Shown one piece after another: positions 1 to 8,038 of a stretch of 64,000 nt of DNA (its first letter is position 1; every line of letters starts with the position of its first letter). This DNA is from Cellulomonas cellasea. GTDB taxonomy: Bacteria; Actinomycetota; Actinomycetes; Actinomycetales; Cellulomonadaceae. A model generated the notes under the pieces. It worked only from the letters and a program-made list of their open reading frames with translations, had not been told where the DNA came from and ran no database searches. Where the stretch lies: assembly GCF_006538745.1 (NCBI RefSeq), contig NZ_BJLR01000017.1, forward strand, positions 1 through 64,000, given 5' to 3'. The position numbers were made by a program, and so were the translations under genes.

Positions 1-447
1 CCGGCTCCCGAACTGCGACTGCCCTCCGCCGCCGGGCTGCCCGCCGAACTGCGACTGTCCGCCGAGCTGGGACTGTCCGCCGAACTGCGACTGCGCGCCG
101 AGTCCCGGCTGCGCGCCGAACTGCGACTGCCCGCCGGGGGCTGGCTGGTCACCGAAGCCGGGCTGCCTGCCGAAGCCAGGCTGCCCGCTGAGCTGCGAGT
201 GCCCACCCGGCGCACCCGTCGCGCCGCTGCCCGAGCCGGAGGACCTCCGCGCGGCGGGGTCGTCGAGAGGGGCGAACCCGGGGTCGGGCGCGGTGACGCC
301 CGCGGGCTCCGGCGGCGCGCTCACGTGCTCGGTCCACCCGTGGCCGTCCCACCACCGGACGCCGCTGCCGGCGGGGTCGGGGTCGGGGTACCAGCCGGGC
401 TCGGGCGTGGTGACGCTCGCCGCGCTTTCCGTGCCGTGCATCGACAT
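1..447 (-). CDS. DUF2510 protein with Gly/Gln-rich repeats (3' end outside window)
   Basis: Function unknown; DUF2510 is a short domain common at the N-terminus of actinobacterial membrane proteins. The N-terminal part shows the usual signature (PGWYPDP, then RWWDG and WTEH, residues ~17-43). From about residue 80 the chain becomes a low-complexity tract of short units of the type GGQSQFG or GAQPGLG, repeated about ten times up to the window edge. The ATG at 447 is chosen because a GGAGGG ribosome site lies 6 bases upstream; a second ATG at 441 is in frame. All 149 visible codons are open. The C-terminus, probably with membrane segments as in the second DUF2510 protein at 58,880-59,440, lies outside the window. 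Confidence 0.85.
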   Translation of the reverse strand, partial: MSMHGTESAASVTTPEPGWYPDPDPAGSGVRWWDGHGWTEHVSAPPEPAGVTAPDPGFAPLDDPAARRSSGSGSGATGAPGGHSQLSGQPGFGRQPGFGDQPAPGGQSQFGAQPGLGAQSQFGGQSQLGGQSQFGGQPGGGGQSQFGSR

Positions 448-548
448 CCCTGAGCCCTCCGCCGCCGTCCTGCGTACGCAGGTTCTTCGGCGCGTGCGGC
501 TCCCCGCTTGAGCATCGCCCGGAGGGTGAGTGCAGGACGGCGCCCGCG

Positions 549-579
549 GGCCCCCGACCGAGGTGCTCGGGCGGGGGCC
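549..579 (-). terminator. GC-rich hairpin after maoC-like gene
   Basis: Inverted repeat with 14-base arms (one mismatch) and a 3-base loop, 15 bases after the stop of the MaoC gene and before the DUF2510 gene on the same strand. The GGCCCCCG / CGGGGGCC core recurs in the terminators after both hydrolase genes at 59.5 and 61.6 kb. No T-tract follows. Confidence 0.6.
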
Positions 580-594
580 TGCCGGTGCGCCGAG

Positions 595-1623
595 TCAGAG
601 CGGCCGGACCGACCCCGTGAGGTGCACCTTGCCGCTCCGCGGGTGCCAGCCCGCGTACGTCCAGCCGCCGCCGGGTCCGTCGTCCGCGGCGACCCGCACC
701 GCGACCGAGCCCGGCAGCAGCACGGGCTTGGCGAACTCGACGGACCAGGTGAAGGCGTCGCCCCGCTCGGCACCGACCGTCGCGAGCGCGCGCGCCGCGG
801 TGTCCATCCCGTGGGCGATCGCGCGCGGGAAGCCGAGCGCCTTCGCGGAGACCGCGGAGAGGTGGATCGGGTTGCGGTCCCCCGAGACGGCCGCATACCG
901 GCGCCCGGTGCCGGCGTCGAGCTCCCAGCGGGCGGTCGGCACCGGCGCCACGAACGCCGGCCGGGCACCGGACCCGCTGCCGCTACGCCCGTCGGCCCCG
1001 CCGGTCCCCTCGACCCCGTCGGCCACTCCCGCGCCGCCGTCGTCCCCCGCGCCCCCGCGCACGAGGTGCGTGCCCTTCGCGAGGTACGTCGAGACCCCAC
1101 GCCACGCGACCGGACCCTCGCGCAGCTCGCGCGCCGGGCCGGCGAGCCGGACCTCGGTCACGAGCTCGACGGTCGTCCCGGTGCGGTGCGCCGCGAGCCC
1201 CTGGGCCCACGCCCGCACGTCGACGGCCTGCCCGAGCCGCAGCGGCACGTGCTGGGTGATCTCGTTCGCGAGGTGCACGAGCCCGGCGAGCGGCAGCGGG
1301 AAGTCGGGCCGGGCCATGACCGCGGTCGCGACGGGGAACGCGAGCACGTGCACGAACCCGGCCGGCAGCACGTCCGACGCGGTCTCGCCGAGCAGGTGCT
1401 GGTAGGCGGTGAGGTGCGCCGCGTCGGCCTGGACTCCGGCGACGACGTACGCGACCTCGGGCAGGTCGACCGGGCCGCGCCCGAACCGCCGCGCGAGCAC
1501 GAGCCGCCCGGACGCCGCGGCGCCGCGCGCGTAGAGCCGCCCGAGCGACGGCACCCCCGGGAGCACGACCTCCTCGCGGCGCAGGTCCGCGACGCCCGGG
1601 GAGGTCCCGCCCGCAGCGGTCAC
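595..1623 (-). CDS. MaoC-family (R)-hydratase/dehydratase
   Basis: 342 residues. A hot-dog-fold enoyl-CoA or 3-hydroxyacyl hydratase/dehydratase. The catalytic half is C-terminal: the MaoC motif GDRNPIHLS has Asp249 and His254 in the positions of the hydratase dyad, followed by GFPRAIAHGM. The N-terminal half looks like a second, degenerate hot-dog. Residues ~205-225 are a Gly/Ser/Asp-rich linker. The GTG start overlaps the stop of the upstream reductase by 4 bases (GTGA), so it is very likely translated by coupling and is the last gene of the thiolase-reductase-hydratase operon. That set suits fatty-acyl beta-oxidation or an alternative elongation route; the substrate is not readable. Confidence 0.85.
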   Translation of the reverse strand: MTAAGGTSPGVADLRREEVVLPGVPSLGRLYARGAAASGRLVLARRFGRGPVDLPEVAYVVAGVQADAAHLTAYQHLLGETASDVLPAGFVHVLAFPVATAVMARPDFPLPLAGLVHLANEITQHVPLRLGQAVDVRAWAQGLAAHRTGTTVELVTEVRLAGPARELREGPVAWRGVSTYLAKGTHLVRGGAGDDGGAGVADGVEGTGGADGRSGSGSGARPAFVAPVPTARWELDAGTGRRYAAVSGDRNPIHLSAVSAKALGFPRAIAHGMDTAARALATVGAERGDAFTWSVEFAKPVLLPGSVAVRVAADDGPGGGWTYAGWHPRSGKVHLTGSVRPL

Positions 1624-3020
1624 TGGCCCACCAGGTTCTGCCCGCACACCCGCAGGGTGCGCCCGACGACCCCGCCGGCCTGCGGCGACGCGAGGAACGC
1701 GACGGTCTCCGCGACGTCGACGGGCTGGCCGCCCTGCTGCAGCGAGTTGAGCCGCCGCGCGACCTGCCGCGTGACGGCCGGGATCTTCGCCGTCATGTCC
1801 GTCTCGATGAACCCGGGTGCGACGGCGTTGGCCGTCCCCCCGAACGCCGTCAGCAGGGGAGCGGTGGCGCGGACCATGCCGACGACGCCGCCCTTGGACG
1901 CCGCGTAGTTCGTCTGGCCGCGGTTGCCCGCGATGCCGGACGTCGACGCGAGCGCGACGATCCGCGGCTCGGCCGTGAAGTCGCCGGACGTGAGCAGCTG
2001 CTCGTTGATCCGCAGCTGCGCGGCGATGTTGACCGCGATGATCGGGTCCCACCGGTCGGGCGTCATGTTGACCAGGAGCTTGTCGCGCGTGATGCCGGCG
2101 TTGTGGACGACGATGTCGAGCCGCCCGTGCCGGGCCTGCGCGTGCTCGAGGATGCGCGTCCCGGCGTCCTCGGCGGTCACGTCGAGCTGCAGCGCGGTGC
2201 CGCGGACCTTGTTGGCGACGGCCGCGAGCTGCTCGCCCGCCGCGGGGATGTCGACCGCGACGACGGTCGCGCCGTCACGCGCGAGAGTCTCGGCGATGGC
2301 CGCGCCGATGCCGCGCGCGGCGCCGGTCACGACCGCGACCTTGCCGTCGAGCGGCCGGTCCCAGTCGAGCGGCAGCGACCCGCCGTCGCTGTCGACGGCG
2401 AGCAGCTGGCCGTCGACGAACGCCGAGCGGGCCGACAGAAAGAAGCGCAGCGCGCCGAGGACGCTCGGTGCGGTGACCGGGACGCCGTCCGCGACCACCA
2501 CGCCGTTGCCCGTCGCCCCGGTGCGGAGCTCCTTGGCGACCGAGCGCAGGATCCCGTCGACGCCCTGGCGCGCGGCGGCGACCGCGGGGCCGTCGTCGGG
2601 CGTCGCGGGCCGCGAGACCGTGACGACGCGCGCGTGCGGCGCGAGGGCCTTGAGCGTCGACCCGAGCGCGAGCACGGGTGCGGCGAGCTCGTCGGGGTGC
2701 GTGAGCTCGGTCAGCACGAGCACGACGGCGGCGTACCGCTCGCCCTGCGCGGCGTGGCGGCGCACGTCGAGGTCCCAGCCGGGCGCGAGCAGCGTCGCGT
2801 CGGCTGCCCTGGCGTCCGTTGCGGCGGAGGACGCCGTGCCCGCGAGCACGTGCGCGACCGTGTCGGCGTCCTGCCCGGTGCCGAGCACGAGGACCGGGCC
2901 GTCGACGAGCGGTCGGCCGGGCTGGTGGCGCCGCAGCGGCACGGGCCGGGGCAGCCCGAGCTGCTTCGCGATCTTCTTCGTGAACCCCGAGTTGACGAGG
3001 TTCAGGTAGGTGTCGGTCAC
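1620..3020 (-). CDS. High-molecular-weight 3-oxoacyl-(ACP/CoA) reductase, FabG4 type
   Basis: 466 residues, about 220 longer than ordinary FabG. The C-terminal 240 residues are a full short-chain dehydrogenase: cofactor motif TGAARGIG at 232-239, NAG at ~307-309, catalytic Ser359 and Tyr372-x3-Lys376, then PGFIETDMT. The N-terminal ~215 residues form a second Rossmann-like region without these motifs, as in the mycobacterial FabG4 class. The GTG start overlaps the thiolase stop by 4 bases and the stop overlaps the MaoC start by 4 bases. Expected role: NAD(P)H-dependent interconversion of 3-ketoacyl and 3-hydroxyacyl thioesters between thiolase and hydratase. Confidence 0.9.
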   Translation of the reverse strand: MTDTYLNLVNSGFTKKIAKQLGLPRPVPLRRHQPGRPLVDGPVLVLGTGQDADTVAHVLAGTASSAATDARAADATLLAPGWDLDVRRHAAQGERYAAVVLVLTELTHPDELAAPVLALGSTLKALAPHARVVTVSRPATPDDGPAVAAARQGVDGILRSVAKELRTGATGNGVVVADGVPVTAPSVLGALRFFLSARSAFVDGQLLAVDSDGGSLPLDWDRPLDGKVAVVTGAARGIGAAIAETLARDGATVVAVDIPAAGEQLAAVANKVRGTALQLDVTAEDAGTRILEHAQARHGRLDIVVHNAGITRDKLLVNMTPDRWDPIIAVNIAAQLRINEQLLTSGDFTAEPRIVALASTSGIAGNRGQTNYAASKGGVVGMVRATAPLLTAFGGTANAVAPGFIETDMTAKIPAVTRQVARRLNSLQQGGQPVDVAETVAFLASPQAGGVVGRTLRVCGQNLVGQ

Positions 3021-4363
3021 GCTGCCTCCAGGATCGCGGTCACGCCGATGCCGCCCGCGGCGCACACCGAGATGAGGGCCCGCACGGGCCGGTCGTCGCC
3101 GTTCGCGGCCTTGCGACGCGCGAGCTCCTTGGAGACCGTCGCGACGATGCGGCCGCCGGTCGCGGCGAACGGGTGCCCGGCGGCGAGCGACGACCCGTGC
3201 ACGTTGACGCGGCTGCGGTCGACCTTGCCGAGCGGGCCGTCGAGGCCCAGGCGGGTGCGGCAGAACTCGTCGGACTCCCACGCACCGAGCGTCACCGCGA
3301 CGGTCGCGGCGAACGCCTCGTGGATCTCGACGTAGTCCATGTCGTCGAGCGTGAGCCCGTGGCGCGCCAGCAGTCGCGGCGCGGCGAACACCCCGGCGGT
3401 GAGCAGCCCGTCGACGCCGTGCACGAAGTCGACGGCCGCGGTCTCGGCGTCGACGACGCTCGCGAGCGGCGTGAGGTCGTGCGCGTCGGCCCACTCCTGC
3501 GAGCCGAGCAGCACGGTCGACGCGCCGTCGGTCAGCGGCGTGGAGTTGCCGGCGGTCATGGTCGCGGGCGTGTCGAGCGTCAGCCCGAACGTCGGCTTCA
3601 GCGTCGCGAGCTTCTCGAGCGAGGTGTCGGCGCGCAGGTTCGCGTCGCGCGTGAGCCCGCGGTACGGGGTCACGAGGTCGTCGAAGAACCCGGCGTCCCA
3701 CGCGGCGGCGAGGCGCTGGTGGCTGAGCAGCGCGATCTCGTCCTGCGCCTCGCGCGTGATGCCCCACTCGGCGGTCGTGAGCGCCTGGTGCTCGCCCATC
3801 GACAGCCCGGTGCGCGGCTCGGACGTGCGGGGGACCGACGGCGCGAGGTCGCCGGGGCGCAGCCGGGCGAGCGCCGCGAGCTTCTGCTGGGGGCTCTTGG
3901 CGCGCGACAGGTCGAGCAGCACGCGGCGCAGGCGGTCGCTCACGGCGATCGGGGCGTCCGACGTGGAGTCGACGCCGCCGGCGATCCCGGACTCGATCTG
4001 CCCGAGGCGGATCTTGTTGGCGAGCAGCACCACGGTCTCGAGCCCCGTCGCGCACGCCTGCTGGAGGTCGAACGCCGGGGTCTCGTTGGACAGCGCGGAG
4101 CCGAGCACCGACTCGCGCGTGAGGTTGAAGTCGCGGCTGTGCTTGAGCACGGCGCCCGCGGCGACCTCGCCGACGCGCTCGCCCTGCAGCCCGTACCGGG
4201 CGACGAGCCCGTCGAGCGCGGCCGTGAGCATGTCCTGGTTGCTCGCGCGGACGTACTTGCCGCCGGCCCGCGCGAACGGGATGCGGTTGCCGCCGAGCAC
4301 GAGCGCGCGGCGGGGGGAGGCGTCGGTCCTGGGGGTGGGGGCCGGGGAGCCGGTGGCTGCCAT
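3017..4363 (-). CDS. Acetyl-CoA C-acyltransferase (thiolase)
   Basis: 448 residues, the usual thiolase length plus a ~20-residue N-terminal extension. Visible catalytic landmarks: nucleophilic Cys104 in QQACATG, His397 in GHPFAATGGR, and the second Cys434 in SVCAAGGIG near the C-terminus. The LGGNRIPFARAGG opening is typical of FadI/FadA-type degradative thiolases. The ATG at 4363 has a GAGAGG ribosome site 6 bases upstream. It is the first gene of a three-gene operon and is divergent from a TetR regulator across 216 bp, so the regulator is a plausible repressor of both directions. Confidence 0.92.
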   Translation of the reverse strand: MAATGSPAPTPRTDASPRRALVLGGNRIPFARAGGKYVRASNQDMLTAALDGLVARYGLQGERVGEVAAGAVLKHSRDFNLTRESVLGSALSNETPAFDLQQACATGLETVVLLANKIRLGQIESGIAGGVDSTSDAPIAVSDRLRRVLLDLSRAKSPQQKLAALARLRPGDLAPSVPRTSEPRTGLSMGEHQALTTAEWGITREAQDEIALLSHQRLAAAWDAGFFDDLVTPYRGLTRDANLRADTSLEKLATLKPTFGLTLDTPATMTAGNSTPLTDGASTVLLGSQEWADAHDLTPLASVVDAETAAVDFVHGVDGLLTAGVFAAPRLLARHGLTLDDMDYVEIHEAFAATVAVTLGAWESDEFCRTRLGLDGPLGKVDRSRVNVHGSSLAAGHPFAATGGRIVATVSKELARRKAANGDDRPVRALISVCAAGGIGVTAILEAA

Positions 4364-4566
4364 GGCGTTCCTCTCGCGTCGTCGCTGAGTCGGTCTCGGG
4401 TCGTGCGGTCGTGCGGTCGTGCGTCGAGCCGCGTGCGGAGCTGCGTGGTGCAGCGCTCCGGTTGCAGTACCTCGGTGCCGTGCCCCGCGCCCCGTGAGGC
4501 CCGCGGGACGTCGGTCCCGGGTCCCGCGGGACGCGCCGTGCTATGTCCAGAACCCACAGTACCTGA

Positions 4567-4572
4567 TACCGT
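4567..4572 (+). promoter_or_regulatory. -10 element of leaderless tetR promoter (TACCGT)
   Basis: TACCGT ends 7 bases before the GTG at 4580, the spacing expected if transcription begins on the start codon. The rest of the 216-bp divergent interval (4364-4579) must also hold the thiolase promoter; no clear TetR palindrome was found by eye. Confidence 0.55.
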
Positions 4573-4579
4573 CGGTTTC

Positions 4580-5623
4580 GTGAGCCCGGTCACACCCGAC
4601 CCGTCGACGCCGACGGACCGCCGCGCACCGTCGTCCCCGACGGTGCGCGAGCCGCGTCCCCTCGGCGCGAACCCCCTGCGCACCGTCCGCCCCGGCCAGC
4701 AGCCGCAGCGCCCCGCGTCGGCCCCGCCCGAGGCCGACCGCTACCGCCGCGCCGACGAGTCCGTGCGCCCGGTCCTCGGCGGCGAGCCCGCGCCCGACGG
4801 TCGCTCGACCCGCTGGGCCGACCACCGCGAGGCCCGCCGCGCGGAGCTCGTGCGCGTCGCGCGCCGCACCGTCCACCACCAGGGGCCCGACGTCTCGATG
4901 GAGGAGATCGCTGCCGCCGCGGGCACCTCGAAGTCGATCGTCTACCGCTACTTCAGCGACAAGACCGGGCTGCAGATCGCCGTCGCCGAGGCCGTCGTTC
5001 TGCAGATCCAGGGCGCGCTCGAGGCCGTGCTGCGGATCGCCCCGACCCCGCGCGACGGGCTGCGCGGCATGGTCGCCGTCTACCTCGAGATGATCGAGCA
5101 CTCCCCGCACGTCTACGCGTTCGTGACGCGCGACGGCTCGGTCGAGTCCGGCGGCCCGCTGGGGCACTTCCTCGACTCCGTGACCGCGCTCGTCGCCGCC
5201 CCGTTCGCCCGGGCGCTCGCGGACGACGACGGCGGCCCCGACCCCGCGCAGCTCGCGCTCGCCGAGGCGTGGGCCGCGGGTGCCGTCGGGTTCGTGCGCG
5301 GCGCGGGCGAGCGCTGGCTCGCGCACCGCGGCACGCCGGGCTCCCCGACGCGCGAGGTGCTCACCGCGTCCGTCGCCGCGTGGCTGTGGGCCGGTCCCGT
5401 CGGCCTGCTCGCCCGGGAGCGGACGCGCGCCCCCGACCGCCCGTCCGCCGCCGAGCCCGCCCCCGACCCCGACGGCCCGACGGCGCCCGACGGCACCGCA
5501 GCACCCGACGGCACCACAGCGCCCGACAGCACCACCGCAACGAGCACCCCAGCGCCCGACGCCACCATCCCCGACGCCGGCCCCGCGCCCGCACCTCACA
5601 CCCCGACCGAGGAGTCCCGATGA
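4580..5623 (+). CDS. TetR-family regulator with long disordered ends
   Basis: 347 residues, well over the family norm of about 200. The helix-turn-helix sits at ~107-128 (MEEIAAAAGTSKSIVYRYF), so about 80 Pro/Arg-rich residues precede it. The ligand-binding helices occupy ~130-285. The last ~60 residues are Pro/Ala/Thr/Asp-rich with repeated APDGT units encoded by an imperfect 18-bp repeat. Its stop overlaps the start of the acyl-CoA oxidase gene (ATGA), so regulator and enzyme are translationally coupled. By analogy with FadR-type TetR proteins it probably senses acyl-CoA and controls the flanking lipid genes; this is inference. Start is GTG, leaderless. Confidence 0.85.
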   Translation: MSPVTPDPSTPTDRRAPSSPTVREPRPLGANPLRTVRPGQQPQRPASAPPEADRYRRADESVRPVLGGEPAPDGRSTRWADHREARRAELVRVARRTVHHQGPDVSMEEIAAAAGTSKSIVYRYFSDKTGLQIAVAEAVVLQIQGALEAVLRIAPTPRDGLRGMVAVYLEMIEHSPHVYAFVTRDGSVESGGPLGHFLDSVTALVAAPFARALADDDGGPDPAQLALAEAWAAGAVGFVRGAGERWLAHRGTPGSPTREVLTASVAAWLWAGPVGLLARERTRAPDRPSAAEPAPDPDGPTAPDGTAAPDGTTAPDSTTATSTPAPDATIPDAGPAPAPHTPTEESR

Positions 5624-7824
5624 CCGCCACGACCGACCGCCCGGCCGCCCGCCCCGCCCGCCCGGCCGGCCCTCAGCCCGCCGCCACGCCGGCCGTCGAC
5701 GTCGCCGCGCTCGGCGAGCAGCTCCTGGGCCGGTACGCCGAGCTGCGCCGTGGTGCGCGCGCGGTCGCCGCCGACCCGCGGTTCCACCGCATCGAGGGCC
5801 AGTCGATGGCCGAGCACCGCGAGCGGGTCCTGGGCCAGCTCAGGCTGCTCGCGGCCGAGGCGGACGTGCTGCGCGCGTTCCCCGAGGTGCTCGGCGGCCG
5901 GTCGGACCACGGCGGGAGCCTGTCGCGGTTCGAGGAGCTCGTGGTCGCGGACCCGTCGCTGCAGATCAAGGCCGGCGTCCAGTGGGGGCTGTTCGCGTCC
6001 GCGATCATGCACCTGGGCACGGCCGACCACCACGCGCGCCTGCTGCCCGGCGCCATGTCGGTCGACGTCCCGGGCGCGTTCGCGATGACCGAGACGGGGC
6101 ACGGCTCGGACGTCGCCTCGATCGGCACGACGGCGACGTACGACCCGGCCACGCAGGAGTTCGACCTGCACACCCCGTTCCGCGCGGCGTGGAAGGACTA
6201 CCTGGGCAACGCCGCGCAGCACGGCACCGCGGCGGTCGTGTTCGCGCAGCTGATCACGCCCGACGGCGAGGGTGGCCGGCCCGTGAACCGCGGCGTGCAC
6301 GCGCTGTACGTGCCGATCCGCGACCCGCAGACCGGTGAGTTCCTGCCGGGCGTCGGGGGCGAGGACGACGGGCTCAAGGGCGGCCTCAACGGCATCGACA
6401 ACGGGCGCCTGCACTTCACGCACGTGCGCGTCCCGCGCGCGAACCTGCTCAACCGCTACGGCGACGTCGCGGAGGACGGCACCTACTCCTCGCCGATCGC
6501 GAGCCCCGGCCGCCGGTTCTTCACGATGCTCGGCACGCTCGTGCAGGGGCGCGTGTCGCTCGACGGCGCGGCGGTCAACGTCGCGAAGGTCGCCCTGATC
6601 ACCGCGGTCACGTACGGCAACCAGCGCCGGCAGTTCACGGGGGCCTCGGACACCGAGGAGACCGTGCTGCTCGACTACGCGGAGCACCAGCGCCGGCTGC
6701 TGCCGCTGCTCGCGGAGACGTACGCGTCGGCGTTCGCGCACGAGCACCTGCTGAGCGCGTTCGACGACGTGTTCTCGGGTCGCGAGGACACCGAGGAGAA
6801 GCGCCAGGACCTCGAGACCCTCGCGGCGGCGCTCAAGCCGAAGTCGACGTGGCTCGCGCTCGACGCGCTGCAGACGGCGCGCGAGGCGTGCGGCGGTGCG
6901 GGCTTCCTCACCGAGAACCGGCTCGTGTCGCTGCGCGCCGACATGGACGTCTACGTGACGTTCGAGGGCGACAACACGGTCCTGCTCCAGCTCGTCGCGA
7001 AGCGCCTGCTCGCGGACTACGCCAAGGCGTTCAAGGACGTCGACGCGAGCGCCGTCGCCCGGTACGTCGCGGGCCGCGCCGCCGACGCCGCGCTGCACCG
7101 CACGCCGCTGCTGCGCGCGGTCCAGACGCTGACCGACGCCGGCGACGCCCGCCGGTCCGCGGGGCAGCTGCGCGAGACCGCGACGCAGCGCGAGCTGCTC
7201 ACGGACCGCGTCGAGACGATGGTGGCGGACCTCGCGCAGGCGCTGCGCCCCGCGTCGCGCTCGTCGCGCCAGGACGCTGCGGCGCTGTTCAACGCCCACC
7301 AGCACGAGCTCATCGAGACCGCGCGGGCGCACGCCGAGCTCATCCAGTGGGAGGCGTTCACGACGGCGGTCGCGCGCACGCAGGACCCGGGCACGCGCCA
7401 GGTGCTCACGTGGCTGCGCGACCTGTTCGGGCTGAGCCTCGTCGAGCGCAACCTCGCCTGGTACCTCATCAACGGCCGGATGTCGGCCGGCCGGGCGCGG
7501 ACCGTGACGTCGTACATCGACCGCCTGCTCGCGCGGCTCCGGCCGCACGCGCAGGACCTCGTCGACGCGTTCGGGTACGGGCCGGAGCACGTGCGCGCGG
7601 CGATCGCGTCGGGCGCCGAGCGGGAGCGGCAGGACGAGGCGCGCGCGCACTACCGGGTCCAGCGCGCGTCGGGCGACGCCCCCGTGCCGGAGAAGCAGCT
7701 GCCCGCGGGCTCGGTCGCCCGCCAGACGCCGACGACCGGGCCGGTCACGGGCGACCCGGCCGCGGGCGACGAGCCGGCACCGACCGAGGACTCGGGCGTC
7801 GCGGCGGTCGGCTCGCCCGCCTGA
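5620..7824 (+). CDS. Acyl-CoA oxidase/dehydrogenase, large ACOX type
   Basis: 734 residues, the length of acyl-CoA oxidases rather than the ~390 of acyl-CoA dehydrogenases. Flavin and substrate landmarks: MTETGHGSD at 156-164 and TFEGDNTVLLQ with Glu449 in the position of the catalytic base in ACOX-type enzymes, followed by the C-terminal helical ACOX domain (LVERNLAWYL at ~607). It should catalyse the first, FAD-dependent trans-2 desaturation of acyl-CoA in beta-oxidation. The ~50-residue C-terminal tail after the fold is Pro/Thr/Gly-rich. It overlaps the tetR stop by 4 bases. The thiolase, reductase and hydratase on the other strand would complete the cycle. Confidence 0.9.
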   Translation: MTATTDRPAARPARPAGPQPAATPAVDVAALGEQLLGRYAELRRGARAVAADPRFHRIEGQSMAEHRERVLGQLRLLAAEADVLRAFPEVLGGRSDHGGSLSRFEELVVADPSLQIKAGVQWGLFASAIMHLGTADHHARLLPGAMSVDVPGAFAMTETGHGSDVASIGTTATYDPATQEFDLHTPFRAAWKDYLGNAAQHGTAAVVFAQLITPDGEGGRPVNRGVHALYVPIRDPQTGEFLPGVGGEDDGLKGGLNGIDNGRLHFTHVRVPRANLLNRYGDVAEDGTYSSPIASPGRRFFTMLGTLVQGRVSLDGAAVNVAKVALITAVTYGNQRRQFTGASDTEETVLLDYAEHQRRLLPLLAETYASAFAHEHLLSAFDDVFSGREDTEEKRQDLETLAAALKPKSTWLALDALQTAREACGGAGFLTENRLVSLRADMDVYVTFEGDNTVLLQLVAKRLLADYAKAFKDVDASAVARYVAGRAADAALHRTPLLRAVQTLTDAGDARRSAGQLRETATQRELLTDRVETMVADLAQALRPASRSSRQDAAALFNAHQHELIETARAHAELIQWEAFTTAVARTQDPGTRQVLTWLRDLFGLSLVERNLAWYLINGRMSAGRARTVTSYIDRLLARLRPHAQDLVDAFGYGPEHVRAAIASGAERERQDEARAHYRVQRASGDAPVPEKQLPAGSVARQTPTTGPVTGDPAAGDEPAPTEDSGVAAVGSPA

Positions 7825-7843
7825 CGCACCCCCGGACACCGAC

Positions 7844-7884
7844 CCGCAGCGCGGTCGCCCCCAGCCCGGGCGGCCGCGCTGCGG
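7844..7884 (+). terminator. Hairpin after acyl-CoA oxidase gene
   Basis: Perfect 11-bp arms (CCGCAGCGCGG and its complement) separated by a 19-base loop, starting 19 bases after the oxidase stop. No T-run. Confidence 0.5.
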
Positions 7885-7915
7885 CGCGTCACGGCCGCGA
7901 CGGCGGCGCGTCACG

Positions 7916-7959
7916 GGCCCGACGGCCGGGTGGCACAGGCCCGACGGCCGGGTGGCACG
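7916..7959 (+). repeat. Two tandem 22-bp repeats upstream of GGDEF/EAL gene
   Basis: Two copies of a 22-base unit beginning GGCCCGACGGCCGGGTGG, identical except for the last base, lying 80-123 bp before the start of the GGDEF/EAL gene. The 22-bp period places them on the same DNA face, so they could be a regulator site. A TTGAAC -35-like hexamer follows at 8002-8007. Confidence 0.6.
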
Positions 7960-8038
7960 GGTGAGATCGCCGCTTCACCCCCGACCCGGGACGTCGAGCC
8001 CTTGAACTTCCCCGGCCGGGGCCGATGGGCCTGGCGCG

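Noticed and set aside
1-190. Short direct repeats at the window start as a CRISPR or satellite
   Set aside because: Units are in frame with a DUF2510 gene and there are no unique spacers.
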